A stretch of DNA of 64,000 nucleotides, taken from positions 377,985 to 441,984 of the forward strand of contig NMRB01000028.1 of assembly GCA_002633025.1 (NCBI GenBank), written 5' to 3'. The position numbers and the translations under genes are program-made. Below the pieces are notes generated by a model, which was given only the letters and a program-made list of their open reading frames with translations, was not told the DNA's origin and did no database searches. Positions within the stretch are counted from its first letter, which is position 1. Each line of letters begins with the position of its first letter. This DNA is from Notospermus geniculatus (taxonomy: Eukaryota; Nemertea; Pilidiophora; Heteronemertea; Lineidae). Below are positions 34,906 to 48,494 of this stretch, piece by piece.

Positions 34906-37900
34906 GGCACCAAGTCATAAACCAGAGAAACCATCAAATTTATATTTGATGAGCAAGGTGTCAGCAGAAGGTAGCTAATGGCTACTCCTGTCATTAAATG
35001 GCCATTAAATGCGAACTTGATGGCCTAAAACATAGATAATTCACGATCTTGTCTTCCGAGGCGAAAATATGATTTCTACTCAAGCCTGACATCGACATCC
35101 TCTAGTCACAGCACCTGAAAAGTGATAAAACACCCAGTCAACAATTTATAATGCAAGGCTCGCTTATGAATTGTTGACCCATACAACAATTGAGAATGCC
35201 TGAGATCCAGCAAGGTGTTACCGGTACATATATCTATTTTTACGAAAACTTCTATAAATTTCTGCCTCAGAGGGAAACAAGGAGGCAAGGCCACTGCCAT
35301 TTGCACAGAGACAGCTATTTAAAATGCCAAATTATTCGAAAAACTTCTGAATCCAGTGAGCTCGTCTCCAAATACGGCATCATTGAGGTGATTATGTTCA
35401 GCAGGAGAAAACCTAAAATGTTGAAGAGGATTGGCCTCCCTCATCTGTGATCAGAAGAATTGGTCCATTTAGCACTTGCCAGCAGGGATCGAAACTGAAG
35501 CCTAAAGACTTTTCCAAAGTATATACATTTGCCAGTCTGGATCTTACTAATAAGAAAGTGCCTGAGGAAGACCCCAGAAAATTTGCAAAGTTTGGATATG
35601 ACTTTACTTATACTTACCGATTGCAAAGAAGGCAGATGAATGAGCAATGTAGCATTTTCAGCCTCCAGTAAAACCTCCCTTAGCGGACACCTCTGCCAGG
35701 AGGACACCTCTATATTAAGGACAACTAAGTTCAGTTCCAAACTGGTCATTTCTGTTCATTTTGTCCTAAACAGTCAGGACACCTCTCAATTTAGGACAGA
35801 ATCACGTGGTCCAGAAGGTGGCCTTAGAGAGGTTCCATTATCTTTTGAAAGTTGGTGAGCAAAATATGGCAGCTCTTGGCAGTCAGAGGAGTGTCATAAT
35901 AACATCAGCCATATTCCCCTCTGAGGAGTGGAGGCTGGGAAAGAAACTTGGTGATGTTGGAGCCAAAAAGCAAGCAGACAATGCCAACACTCCGGAGAGC
36001 AAAACTGACAAATGACAAATTACTTTTCGTTTACCCAGGAGGAAAGTTTATCATCAATTCAATTATGTTAGCACACGACACGAGGCAACAGAACACGTCC
36101 TAGCTTGAGACCTCAACACTGATCACCAATTTGGTCAACCGATTCTTGCCATTACCAAACTAGCCCCAGGATAGCAGGCGAGAATAGATAATGTGCAAAT
36201 CATTACACCCTGAAGACAAGGTGTATGTTAGTCATGAGCTGGTTGATGATCAGAGGGTGGACAAGACACCAGGAATTGATAACGAGTCCGAATCCATTTG
36301 GGATGAAGGGAAACAATGTGTCTGTGATTGGAACACAGCCAGTGCTGAGAGATTGGATTGGCAGCCAGAGCAGTGTGGTAGATCAGACCTTATTATGACT
36401 GAGGGCCAAATGTCAAGTACAGCACCACTGGCTCTATAGACAATGGTGATTAAGTGCATCCAGGCGCGGATCCAGGGGGCACACCCAGCCTGTGCCCCCC
36501 CCCCCCTATTTTTCGGTGACCAATGTTAGAAAAGTTTCCCTTTTTCCAAGTGCGGCAGAATTGCCCTCAGATGCTGGGATATCGCACCAACGGCCTTCTT
36601 GATATCAAAATTTTCTGGGGGAGACCCCCGCCGTGGCTTCCTGCCTTTGGTGCTCGCCTTTATCAGTCCGCCTGTGGCATTTTGTCCCCCCTTTACCACC
36701 AGAATCCTGGCTCCGCCCCGCCAGCAGAAGGAAACTGGAGTGTTCGGAGAAAAGGGATGTCAAAGCGAGTTGCCCTGTCTATCACTTGAAGAATCAGCCT
36801 ACCGGGGATCGAACCCAGAACCTCTGCAGTACAGGTGCCGATGCTGAGAGCCTGTAAACCAATCCGTTTTAGGACTGACATTGGGGGTTGGTGCCAAGCA
36901 CTTTTTTAAGGTCAACAGACAACGTTGGGAGATTCAGTGTCAAGAAAAAGGTGCCGCGGGCCAGAGAGGACTTGCTTTGTCCAAGAATCAGCAGCACTAT
37001 CACTGGGGACTGGGGAGATGGATGAAGACAAAACTAAACCAGCAACTTGCAAGTTGAGTGGTGTACGAAGCTTCCATGTTGTCACTGCACGAATCTTGTC
37101 GTCGATGATGCTCTTTCTTTCGTCTCCCCGTCAGCATCAGCCAGCTACGAACACGATGCAACTCAAGAGAATTAACCCGCCTTTCAATCGCAAACACAAT
37201 GCAAGATCCATGAAAGCCGAGTTCAGGTTACAAGGATGGAACTAGACAATGGGACACCTGACGCTAATCTGGAAGGATCCCATTGAAAATTGGAGCATAA
37301 TAGAGGATGATATTGGACGGTATTAGGAAAGGTGACATGTCCTTGTGTTTTCATCCAGGGATGAAGTGGCTCTTCCTCCTCCTACGCTGGCTAAGACTGT
37401 TTAAATTCATATGCATTGAAAATGCATAGAGGACGGTAAATTGGTCATTTATCATTTGGAAGACATTTGGGCTAAAATTTGAGAAGGGCTAGGCCCATCC
37501 TTGTTCATCTGGATGGAGAAACCGTGAGCAGGCAATGAAGAGCAAAGTAGAAAGACAAACCTGCTGAATCAGGAAATTCAAGACGAGCAAACAAGTTACC
37601 CAGCTTCATGTGTCCCATCTCCTCACCCAGAATCACATCAGGCTCCACACATCACATCAGACTCCACACATTCCGTTAATCCTCCCTCTCAGTTGCAGGG
37701 TGTCTCACACTAAAGTGCGAAGTACATGTACATGTAAGTCTGTTTTTCTAAGGATTACCGACATCAGGATGGAAATGATTCCATGCCGTGCCTGCTCAAC
37801 ATGTGAGAACTGTGGAATCCACCGAACACGACCAACAACCTCAGAAATATTCCAAGTCATTCCTCTTTGACTAGAAACATCTGTTTTCAACCACCTGTTT

Positions 37901-38894
37901 TTGTGGTTTAATTACCTATTGATTAGTCACAGGTGGATTGTACCTTAACTCCGAGGGGAGTTGCACCTTGCTCCACTATATACACGTAGGCACCAACAGG
38001 TCAAACAGACACAGAAAAGTTTCTCCGCTAAAGCATGGAACCTCACTTTCAGTACAGAATTTTCACCGTGCTCGGTCCAGACCGAGCACAGTTTGGTACA
38101 ATTTTACCCAAATGTAAACAGGTCGAGCCAGCCTTGTTCCACACCAAATCGCCTGTCCCGCTTGAATTTCAAAGTGGGCTTGGTCCGGGTTGAGCTACAT
38201 GTAGCACGTTTCAACCGGGCTAGTGTAGGTTAGGGTTAGGAATATAATACTACAAAAAGACCCGATCTTATTGGAGTTCCAATACAGAAAACACGGGTGT
38301 CAATCCGGTTCTAATTTAGATTTGAAGTATACTCGGCTTCGCTATCTGAGTTTTTAATAGACCGGACTTACTAACAACCGCGCTTACATGTATTAAACCC
38401 GGACATCCTGTACTGGAATCAGAATAAACCTGGACACACAACTGTGTTTTTCTGTACTGGAAGCAAAAGCTAGAAGATAGGTATGGTTCACATGTCCAAA
38501 GGATGGGGCTTTGTTATGATGTTCTACAGCCTTTTGGCATGTAGATGGAAACCATTTCAAACTCGAGAAATGGATGCAAACAGCCATCAGTGAAAGTGGT
38601 GTATGCAAGTCTAAATAGTTGTTTGTTCACTGATTAGTCTGTTTTCTCTCTCAAATGACGCTTATAAAACCCGACTCCACCACACGTGGATAACTCCAGG
38701 CTACAGAAAGCAATACTGAAGACATAAAGAAGTTAAACATAAGTAGATCAGCGTCAAATATCTTGTGTTTCTTTCAAATGCCAAACTGCTCTCTGGAAAA
38801 TATCGCTGTTGATGTTTATGCATTTTGTTTCTTTCGACTATGTTAATCATCCAGGGATTCATTTTCTATTAAACCCTTCCACTGCCAATTTACA

Positions 38895-39080
38895 AATACG
38901 GTGGAACCTCCATAACGAACACCTACAGAACTGACAGATGCTGTCCTTAATTGAGAGGTGTCCTGATTGCAGGTCAATAAATGAATAGAAATGGCCAGTT
39001 TGGGACTCAACTTTTGTGTCCTTAATAGAGAGGTGTCCTCCTGGCAGAGGTGCTGCTAAGAGAGGTTCTACTGTACATGT
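38895..39080. repeat. Dispersed repeat with internal GAGAGGTGTCC motifs
   Basis: Related copies are at 35675-35830 and 48306-48475. All carry a GTGGAAC/AGAGGTTC end, TTGAGAGGTGTCC in the middle and a sequence like GGCCAGTTTGGGAC between. Non-coding, probably a MITE family. Confidence 0.55.
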
Positions 39081-39703
39081 ATTCTGCCAAATTTTATATG
39101 CAACAAAATAACTCAATACATGTATCTTCCAAATTTACCCACCTTTCCAATTTATTCACACTCTGTCATCTTTCTGACAAAACACACTGTTAAACGTTCC
39201 CAAATTCCATTCTGATAAGAAAATATTTACACCAAAAAAGATCATTGGATTGGAGAAGGTGTCAAGGAAATTCCAATCGCGGCATTCTAAAGACATGCCC
39301 ATGGCAAAGGACACATTAGTCTGGCACATACAATACATAGTAAATTCATAAACTTATCAATCAAAATTAATTCAATCTGAAAAGGCCGGTGGGCATGATG
39401 AACTGAGTAAGTCTGATCCCGCCTTGGACGAGACTGAATGTGGAGTCTTTCATGTCTTTTGATTGAGTTACAAAGGACTAGACCCAAATGTTCACTATAG
39501 CACTCTTTCTTCAGGATCAGAGAACTTCGTCAATGGGTACGATTATGAGAACCGGAAATCATTATTTGAAAACCTGATGATTAACAATGATAACACAAAC
39601 AGCATTCTTCACAAATATGTAAGACTTTCCTTCACCCAGTAAAAAGAGAGACCTCTCTATTGAAGATACACTTTGGGCCTGAAAACTGTGATCCTGTGTC
39701 AAA

Positions 39704-40114
39704 AGGCCACCGTACACGCCGTGCATTTTTTCCTACGAAATGTTTTTTTAGGAATTAATTTTTCCGTGTATGACGGGAAACATCGCCCATTTTTTGTCGT
39801 ATAGGGAAAAATCCACAAATAGGTTCTGTCCTATTTTTCTTGTAAAATAAAATGCTATAGGAATAATTCCTATCATGTACGCTGTGGTAGCAGGTTATTG
39901 TACAACTGACGCTTTGTCCTCCTTTCTCCACAGGTAATACCGGTACGTCAATCCTACAAAAAATATTTTTTCGTCACACACAATAACATTTACGCTGCAA
40001 CGTAATATTTCCTAGGAAATACCGGTAAATGGGATCATTTCCTTCCAATAAAATTGGATAAGAAATCGTACAAAATATTTCGTAGGAAAAAAATGTATCG
40101 TGTACGGCGGCCTT
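39704..40114. mobile_element. MITE with AAGGCCNCCGTACACG ends
   Basis: The left end AAGGCCACCGTACACG and the right end CGTGTACGGCGGCCTT are inverted, with inner arms TTTTTTCCTACGAAAT and ATTTCGTAGGAAAAAAAT. The right half is repeated at 43397-43593, where the duplicated block starts inside the element. Confidence 0.6.
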
Positions 40115-41899
40115 AACAGAACCTCTGAACAAAGCCAAAGACACATGACTGAAAAAAACTGGCTAAAGCGTCGATCACTGGCGCACGGATCCGGTCCAAT
40201 TTCAGTCCATTTGCCCCTAATTTTCCGGATACGACAACGGAGAAGTCCATTTGATCAATTTTTTATGGACCTGAGTCGGACAAAATCTGCGTGCCAGTGA
40301 TCGACGCTTTTAAGAACATACAATGTATAAGTAGATGGACTTCAGTGTTCCAATATACACTTTTCTCTGTGGGAAGTGAGATTGAAAAATACTTGATAAA
40401 AAGTTGCAAAATGACTAGCATTCAACACTGGTGCAGAATGAGCAGAGTGAAATTCCTACAATACCTCATCCTCTGCACTTCCAGATCTGTTGAAATTTCC
40501 AATCCGTCCATATGACACCACCCCAATTAATCCGCTACGGAAACAGAGTAATCCTTTTGATAAATTGGTGCAGTGAGCGTTGCTGCTGTAAACATGACTC
40601 CAGCCCTGTCGAGGATTTGACCGCCTCCGACGGCGCGATAGCTCATAATGCCACACTCGATGGCAAATCCTGCAACGTATTGATTTCCGCGAGACAGATG
40701 AGACGTGGACTCGCACAGCTGATTGTTCGTCCCGCAAGCAACGAGCCGAAATGTCATTTTGTAACGCACCATGCGAAATGATGTTAGCGGCCGAATAGCT
40801 GATGGTATACAATCGGCTGGGAGAAGCCGCTTAATTGGACAATCAACTTTTTCAGCCAAGGCAAAGCATAAGTGAGATGTATATGAGAATACCCGACTGC
40901 AGAGAAGGGCAATGCAGGGTTGGCTCATTGTGATGTCACTTTTGACCGAGCTGATGTCCCCGACAAAGTGCGCCATGTGCAGATCATGTCATGGGTTAAA
41001 GTCACACACTCTCCACTTGCGGCGCTGAAAAAGTCCACCACGTGGGTCGACGACGTGTTATTTGCTGTGTGGCATTTTGTGGCGGATTTAGACTGATCAC
41101 ATGATACGACACGCTCCCTCTAAGCCAGCGAGAAGAATGATGGGTTTGTTGGGTCTTTTCGGTAGACCTGAGCATAAACTTGGCTCATTACATTGGCTGT
41201 TTAAGCCAATACAATGTATTTGACAATTTTGTACGTAATGTAGGAGGAAACTGAAGCCTTGGAGTAAACCGACACTGTCAAAGAGATTTGCCCTCTTTGT
41301 CACATGACCAGGTCCATCCGGGAACCAACCCGGCATCTCGGAGGTGAATGGCATCAGATTTTTCTACTGCACCATTCTGACGGACAGGATCAAATGCATT
41401 GTCTATCAGATAGAGTGCTGGGTCGGACCAGGAATTGAACCTGGGCGGGGCGGATCCAGGATTTCGGGAAAGAGGGGGCACACAGTGCCAGAAACATTGA
41501 AATCTGTGGAGAATTTCAATGATTTGCTCCAAATTTCAGAATTTCACGGTCGATTTTACAGATTTGTTGGCCGAAAGGGGGATGCGCCGGCTGAGTGCCC
41601 CCTGGATCCGCACCTGCTGGGAACTCGGAGGCGACAGGCGTCAGGAGTTTCCACTGCGAGAGCATAAGAATGAGATAACTTCGGAGGAGGTTAGCTACCA
41701 GACCAAAGGCAGCTGGATTTGGAGTACCGGTATTTGACGATACAACTTTACTTCACACAGTAACTGTTCCATTTTCTTTTGACTTTAATGCAGATTGTGC
41801 CCAGGCGAATGAGAAAGTGTCCAAAACTGGCCAAGTGGCATTAGCCAAATGTGAGAGATCTTGATCCAAAGAACAAGGCAAATCCATCAGTGGACTCCA
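39927..41899. repeat. Duplicated 2-kb block, copy 1
   Basis: It is collinear with 43397-45392 with small indels and substitutions. It contains a second MITE (40165-40312, ends AAGCGTCGATCACTGGC and complement), a tRNA-like SINE fragment, and a hAT-like element at 41446-41616 flanked by CTGGG. Copy 2 starts directly after an unknown base at 43396. Confidence 0.8.
40527..40800 (-). other. Open frame kept in both copies, unidentified
   Basis: A reading frame on the minus strand, containing LVACGTNNQLCES and YVAGFAIECGIMSYRAVGGG, stays open in both block copies (here and at 44010-44283) with one or two replacements. I recognise no family, and the plus strand is open over much of it too. It may be a real exon, a transposon fragment or chance. 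Confidence 0.2.
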
Positions 41900-42029
41900 T
41901 AGTCCAGTCATTCTGTAGCTGGACCTGGAAAAAATTGCAACAGAAATGATTTCACTTGTAATGTGCTCAGGAGACCCGTAGGTATAACATATCAAAAGTC
42001 CGGAAAAATCCGGTGAGTGGAAAGTGGTC

Positions 42030-42545
42030 AAAATTGCATAATTATGCTAATGAGCTGTCCCCATTACTTAAAAACTGAAATGTTCCTATAATTTTGTAAC
42101 AAATTGTACAAATGGATTAAAAGTGGTGTCTATACCCATGTTTTCATGGCCAGGAAATACAATGAACATATTATTGACATCCTAAAAGCATTACATAACA
42201 TAGATTATGCTAATTAGCCTCCGCCATTATCCGCAAAGTGAAATGTTGTCATAACTTTGCAGTAAAGTGTGCAAAAATATTAAAAATGGTGTCTATACCT
42301 ATGTTATCAGGGTCACACAATACAATGCATATGTTACCAACTTTCTACAAGTATTACATAACAATGATTATGCTAATTAGCCTCCGCGATTATCCATAAA
42401 GTGAATTGTTCTCATAACTTCGCAATAAAATGTGCACAAATATCAAAGATGGTGTCTATACCCATGTTATCAGGGTCAAACAATCCACTGCACATATTAT
42501 CAACCTCATCAAAGTATTACATAACACTGATTATGCTACTTGGGG
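42030..42545. repeat. Satellite-like tandem repeat, ~165-bp unit, about three units
   Basis: Each unit contains GATTATGCTAATTAGCCTCC, AAAGTGAAATGTTCTCATAA and GGTGTCTATACCCATGTT. The first unit is the most diverged. Non-coding. Confidence 0.7.
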
Positions 42546-42592
42546 CCTGCTATTGTCTGTGTGTTAATTTAAAGGTTTTACTCACGTCCACC

Positions 42593-42931
42593 TCATCTAG
42601 CAGTAGTTTTGTAGAATTCGTGCATGTGAGTTCGGCTCCACCCTGTGCATTCAATGTCATATTTCCTACATGTGCATCGTTTTGAGTCGCAGCCTGTTTT
42701 GCAGTTACAGCGAAATGAATATAAGAGGTCGTCAGGTGCAAGTGACATGTCCAACTTTGTAGGAAGTAGTCTATCATTTACCATTTCCTTTCCCAAATCA
42801 TTTGAGTCTAATTGTTCAGCATCGTTCCTCCAATCCTGAATCTGGTAGTACATCCGCAGACTGTGAAACTTTGCTGATGCAGCAGTTGTTAAACACCTTC
42901 TCACTAAACTGCTTGTAACACAAAGCACCAA
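42593..42931 (-). pseudogene. C-terminal fragment of a high-copy CXC-domain protein (transposon-type)
   Basis: The frame reads AASAKFHSLRMYYQIQDW, then a cysteine-rich CNCKTGCDSKRCTCRKYDIECT end. This combination is the C-terminal half of a family I know as repeated, poorly characterised proteins in cnidarian and deuterostome genomes, with a Tesmin/TSO1-like CXC tail. The matching middle section lies downstream on the opposite strand (43204-43381), so the gene is broken by inversion. Transposon origin is an inference from copy number in other genomes. Confidence 0.55.
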
Positions 42932-43203
42932 GACGTTCCGGGGGGGGCGTTTCTTGTTGACTTCTTTTTAGGCTCAGGTCAGAAGTAGACTACAAAGCAT
43001 TGGTCGGCATGTCAACGTGGTGAACAAGTAATACGGCAAAGTCTGGCATGGACAGCAGCCACATAATTTGGTAATTGTATTGCTCCTTCACCGCGTTGAC
43101 ATGCATACTAATGCTTTGTACTTCCAAGACCTGAGCCTAAACAGAGGTCTAAGAATTAAGACGGTTGTGAAACATCCAGAAATCAAGGAAGAAACTTGGT
43201 CCA

Positions 43204-43381
43204 ACTATCTGCTCCAGGATATTGTTCATCCGTGCCATCCTTGGTTGCGACACGACGTCAAGGCTATATGACATCGGTAAACATGTCGCACTTACCAAGA
43301 TTCAGCAGGTTAATGAGCTACCCAAACTCGCTGACATTGCCAAAGCTGGGGAGAAAGTTCTGATCCTCTTGCACAATGGAG
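43204..43381 (+). pseudogene. Middle fragment of the same CXC-domain protein family, inverted
   Basis: The frame contains AILGCDTTSRLYDIGKHVAL and ends in EKVLILLHNG. The GCDTTSRxxxIGK motif normally lies upstream of the CXC tail on the same strand. There is an apparent frame change just before the motif (near 43222), and the sequence ends in a C run with an unknown base at 43396. Confidence 0.55.
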
Positions 43382-43396
43382 ACCCCCCCCCCCCCN

Positions 43397-45392
43397 TCCA
43401 CAGGTAATACCGGTATGTCAATCCTACAAAAAATATTTTTTCGTCACACACAATAACATTTACGCTGCAACGTAATATTTCCTAGGAAATACCGGTAAAT
43501 GGGATCATTTCCTTCCAATAAAATTGGATGAGAAATCGTACAAAATATTTCGTAGGAAAAAAATGTATCGTGTACGGCGGCCTTAACAGAACCTCTGAAC
43601 AAAGCCAAAGACACATGACTGAAAAAAACTGGCTAAAGCGTCGATCACTGGCGCACGGATCCATCCGGTCCAATTCCAGTCCATTTGCTCCTAATTTTCC
43701 GGATACGACAACGGAGATGTCCATTTGATCAATTTTTATGGACCTGAGTCGGACAAAATCTGCGTGCCAGCGATCGACACTTTTAAGAACATACATGTAA
43801 AGTAGACGGACTTCAGTGTTCCAATATTCACTTTTCTCTGTGGGAAGTGAGATTGAAAAATACTTGATAAAAAGTTGCAAAATGACTAGCATTCAACACT
43901 GGTACATGTACGGAATGAACAGAGTGAAATTCCTACATGTACAATACCTCATCCTCTGCACTTTCAGATCTGTTGAAATTTCCAATCCGTCCATATGACA
44001 CCACCCCAATTAATCCGCTACGGAAACAGAGTAATCCTTTTGATAAATTGGTGCAGTGAGCGTTGCTGTTGTAAACATGACTCCAGCCCTGTCGAGGATT
44101 TGACCGCCTCCGACGGCACGATAGCTCATAATGCCACACTCGATGGCAAATCCTGCAACGTATTGATTTCCGCGAGACAGATGAGACATGGACTCGCACA
44201 GCTGATTGTTCGTCCCGCAAGCAACGAGCCGAAATGTCATTTTGTAACGCACCATGCGAAATGATGTTAGCGGCCGAATAGCTGATGGTATACATTCGAC
44301 TGGGAGAAGCCGCTTTAATTGGACAATCAACTTTTTCAGCCAAGGCAAAGCATAAGTGAGATGTATATGAGAATACCCGACTGCAGAAGGGCAATGCAGG
44401 GTTGGCTCAGCCTCATTGTGATGTCACTTTTGACCGTGCTGAGGTCCAGGACAAAGTGCGCCATGTGTAGATCACGTCATGGGTTGACGTCACACACACT
44501 CCACTTGCGGCGCAGAAAAAGTCCACCATGTGGGTCGACGACGTTCTTGGCTGTGTGGCATTTTGTGGCGGATTTAGACTGATCACATGACATGACACGC
44601 TCCCTCTAAGCCAGCGAGAATAATGATGGGTTTGTTGGGTCTTTTCGGGAGACCTGAGCATAAACTTGGCTCATTAGTCATCATTGGCTGTTTAAGCAAT
44701 ACAATGTATTTGACAATTTTGTACGTAATGTAGGAGGAAACTGAAGCCTGGAGTAAACTGACAGTGTCAAAGACATTTGCCCTCTTTGTCACATGAGTAC
44801 CAGGTCCAACTGGGAATCGAACCCGCCATCTCAGAGGTGAATAGCATCAGATTTTTCTACTGCACCATTCTGACGGACAGGATCAAATGCATTGTCTATC
44901 GGATAGAGTGCTGGGTCGGACCAGGAATTGAACCTGGGCAGGGGCGGATCCAGGATTTCGGGAAAGAGGGGGCGCACTGTGCTAGAAACATTGAAATCTG
45001 TGGTGAATTTCAATGATTTGCTCCAAATTTCAGAATTTCACGGTCGATTTTACAGATTTGTTGGCCGAAAGGGGGGTGCACCAGCCGGGTGCCCCCTGGA
45101 TCCACACCTGCTGGGAACTCGGAGGCGACAGGCATCAGGAGTTTCCACTGCGACAGCCCAAGAATGAGTTAAACTTCGGAGGAGGTTCACTATCAGACCA
45201 AAGACAGCTGGATTTGGAGTATTTGACAATACAACTTTCACTTCACAGTGACTGTTCCATTTTCTTTTGACTGTTTAATGCAGATTGTGCCCAGGTGAAT
45301 GAGAAAGTGTCAAAACTGGCCAAGTGGCATTAGCCAAATGTGAGAGATCTTGATCCAAAGAACAAGGCAAATCCATCAGTCAGTGGACTCCA
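43397..45392. repeat. Duplicated 2-kb block, copy 2
   Basis: Collinear with 39927-41899. The break at its left edge coincides with a C run and an unknown base. Includes a hAT-like element at 44939-45110 flanked by CTGGG on both sides. Confidence 0.8.
44939..45110. mobile_element. hAT-like MITE, CTGGG flanks
   Basis: Ends CAGGGGCGGATCCAGG and CCTGGATCCACACCTG are inverted. CTGGG repeats on each side (44934-44938 and 45111-45115). Related, more decayed members are at 41446-41616 and about 61934-62077. Confidence 0.6.
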
Positions 45393-48302
45393 GGAAAGAA
45401 GAGACTTGAACTTCAAGCAGATTTTCCTTCATGAAGAAAAGCTGGATCAGTTTGCTACAGTTGGTGGGATTGAGCGACTTTATCGATCACGCAACTTGCA
45501 TGACATTGATAAACGAGCCGTTCACTGAGATGGGATTGCTTCATTACGACCAAGCCAGCAGACCAAGGGGGATACGACTTGTCATGAAAGAGACAGGCTT
45601 GAGACATCGCAGGGAGAGGGTAGGGAATTGGACGTCTCCCAATTATTTGTGCGGGGAGAGCGTGGTGGTGCAGTGGTATGAGTGTCGGACTCATAATCAA
45701 GAGGCCATGGGTTCAACCCAGTCGAGTTCCCATTTTGAATTCTCAACTGGCCTGAAAGGATCAAGTGACTGAATAAGCTCCTGAATTCCCCAGAAAGTTT
45801 TCTGGAGAGTTTGGTGACAATGAGAAGAGCGATAAAAGGGACTGCGAACTAATAACCATGCATCATCCCGTCAACAGTTTATCCTCCTAAAAATTCTAGG
45901 CCGAACCTTGCACGATCAGTCATATCCATGAAAAAATAAAGTACAACGCAATAACATGTTTACCATAATGAGACTGTCAGAGAGAGATAAGTGACCATAT
46001 TTTTTTCGCCAGTTTCTGAAATTTGTATGCAACTCAGACTCCAGCGTCAGTACCAGTCAAGCCAGTCAATGTCAGCAAGAACTAGGCAATTATTTTGCCT
46101 GTCAGTTCATTACAACATTAATCTACTAAACACAAAAAAACAACACTGATACTGATGGGAGGAGATGAGAAAGTAGATGAGCTAGAAAATGTTTTTTTTA
46201 ATCTTACCAATGATTTAATTTTCAGCAGTTCCGATCTGTTGTCTCGGGAGATGCTGTTCCAAGATTAGCTTTGACAGATCTCTGACGATCCTTCTCACAG
46301 ATTGGCAAAGATACACAAACCAGAGACCGAATTGAGTTCTTACGACGAGAGCGAGATTATCCTGCTGTAACATTTGACGACACATCCAGAATCACAGATC
46401 AGTAGGAATGGACACAGTCCTATAGACTCACAACGACTACATGTAGCCAACCATGCAACCACGTTTTTGTATTGTACACTTGTGTGTCATCAGCAGCTGA
46501 TGTGAGGTCTCTCCAACCACCACCATCACCGAGTTGACTCTCCAACAGTCTAGTATTAACCCAATTAGCTTCCTAAATTTTTCGACAAATTATGAATGCC
46601 AATACTCCAACTGCTGGTAGCTCCTGATATTATTCCAAGCACTCCGAGTTCACTTCCAAACTACATGGATGACATGTACCAACATCCACGAAGTTCAAAG
46701 AGCACTCGTCTCAAAAATTTTACTACGAAAATTGAATACAAATCCCATCAAACAAAGGTCCACTCAGAATTCCAATGCAGCCTGTTGCATTACAAGAACA
46801 ACTTGCTGTCTAAAAGCCTAATAGCCTATTGGAAAATTTCCTATTCCAACTCAGTCACATTCTGTAAACTGTCTCAAGGGCTTCTGGTGAAATTCCTCCA
46901 CCCACTTATAAGTCCAGCAAAACTCCGCATTCCTATGGATTTTTTTTCCAAATTGGCATCAATTTGAACTAAACACTCATGACAGAGTTGAGTCATAAAT
47001 TTGACATATTTGGGTAAATGTAAACATTAGGTGTAATTTATAGGGCAGCTCAGCATACACAGCCATGATCTAGACCCAAGGTGCCTATTTTAACCCCTTA
47101 TGACAGGAATTATGCCAGAATTTTTTTCAGGGTAGGGACCCCGCAAAAATTTTTATCATCACAGCCTTCGAAACGTTTCATCAACCTCAGAATGCAATGC
47201 CTGTGAATGCTTTAAAATAAAAGTGCATCTGAAGTACAAACATCCTTTAAAACTTGTAAAATAATTTGTCAGCTAACACATTTGAGAAGGGATCCATACA
47301 CATAGCCTCAACAAATTTGAGGGTATGGAATTTTACCCATTTTACCTCTGGCAAAATCCCTGCTTTAAATTTTTACTCCCCCATGTTAGGATTCCTCCAG
47401 CCTTCAGCTTGACTCAAAATACAACAATGTGAAGAGTTATGTAAACACAACAGCAGGCAGCAGATCATCAGGAGAGATACACTGATGGGTTCATGCATTC
47501 ATTCATACACCATCCCCAGCAGAAAATGGGGGTTATCAAATATTTAACCTCCACAAGAACATTGAAACACTTCATACAGGAAATTTCCTCATTTACTAAC
47601 GTAGAACATGTCAGAAATAGTGATCCTGAAAGTCACTTCACGTCTCAACTACTGAACTGCAAACAGACACAGGTTATTTCACCATTACCAGCTGACATGG
47701 CTGAGAGACATTCTTGAATACTTAACTAACAAGGATAGGTACAGGGGTGTGAAGCCAGCTTTTTGGCTGAGGGGCATTACATGTAGCTCTCAGATGGGGT
47801 GGAGGTGGGGGTAAGCTGCACCTTTTGCCATTTTCTGCCAAAACCTTAATTTTCAGTGGCATTTGTCCCCCCACCCCTCCCCCCTGCAAGCTGTTGCAGT
47901 AACTGGGGGTATGTAGGCCATTCAGGTAGGATAACTTTCTTTGACATCACAGGTTTTGTCCAGGCAATTCGGTTTTCTCCTACATTAATCCAGACAAATA
48001 TTGTCCAGAGAGCTGATTATCATGCCATCGTTGGCAGTTGAGCAGCTCACAACGCTTCTAGGTGTCCCCATCTGGTGTGCCCAGTAAAAACTAGCTTTAT
48101 GACATTTCCTCAACTGTTTCATCCAGCATCAAGCATATTGAGACAGTGAAGTCCTTCACCTAGTGTCATGACAAGCAAACTGTCATGGTTTGTTTTTACT
48201 CCTGAGTTTAAGAATGACTAGAATCAAAAATAGATAACTATATTTTTGCTAGAATCTAACAAATTACTGTAACAACATTCCATAACAACTCTAAGACAAT
48301 CC
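45393..48302. other. Intergenic, no gene seen
   Basis: It contains a family B SINE at about 45660-45835 and a decayed hAT-like pair of ends at about 47106 and 47363. Otherwise I see no exon with splice support. Confidence 0.45.
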
Positions 48303-48494
48303 AAATACAGTGGAACTGGAACTTCTCTATAAAGGACACCTTTGGGACTGTCCTCAACTGAGAGGTGTCTTGACTACAGAGGTCAAAATCAACAATCACC
48401 AATTTTGTACAGAATTTTGGTGTTCTTAATAGGGAGGTGACCTACATGTACTGACAAAGGTGTCCATAACAAGCATAGGCCTACCTAGACTTTT

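Larger units (their letters stand above)
32474..39703. other. Long repeat-rich intergenic stretch
   Basis: I find no supported exon here. A 5' non-coding exon of the GalNAc-transferase may lie in it. It holds tRNA-like SINE fragments on the minus strand (B-box complements near 34670 and 36805), C-rich hAT-like ends (near 34290, 36480), an unknown base at 34596 after a C run, an 85-bp tandem pair (34725-34905), and two members of a GAGGTGTCC-rich repeat (35675-35830, 38895-39080). Confidence 0.5.

Noticed and set aside
36191-36439. Acidic 82-codon open frame
   Set aside because: No splice support, no family, and the opposite strand is equally open.
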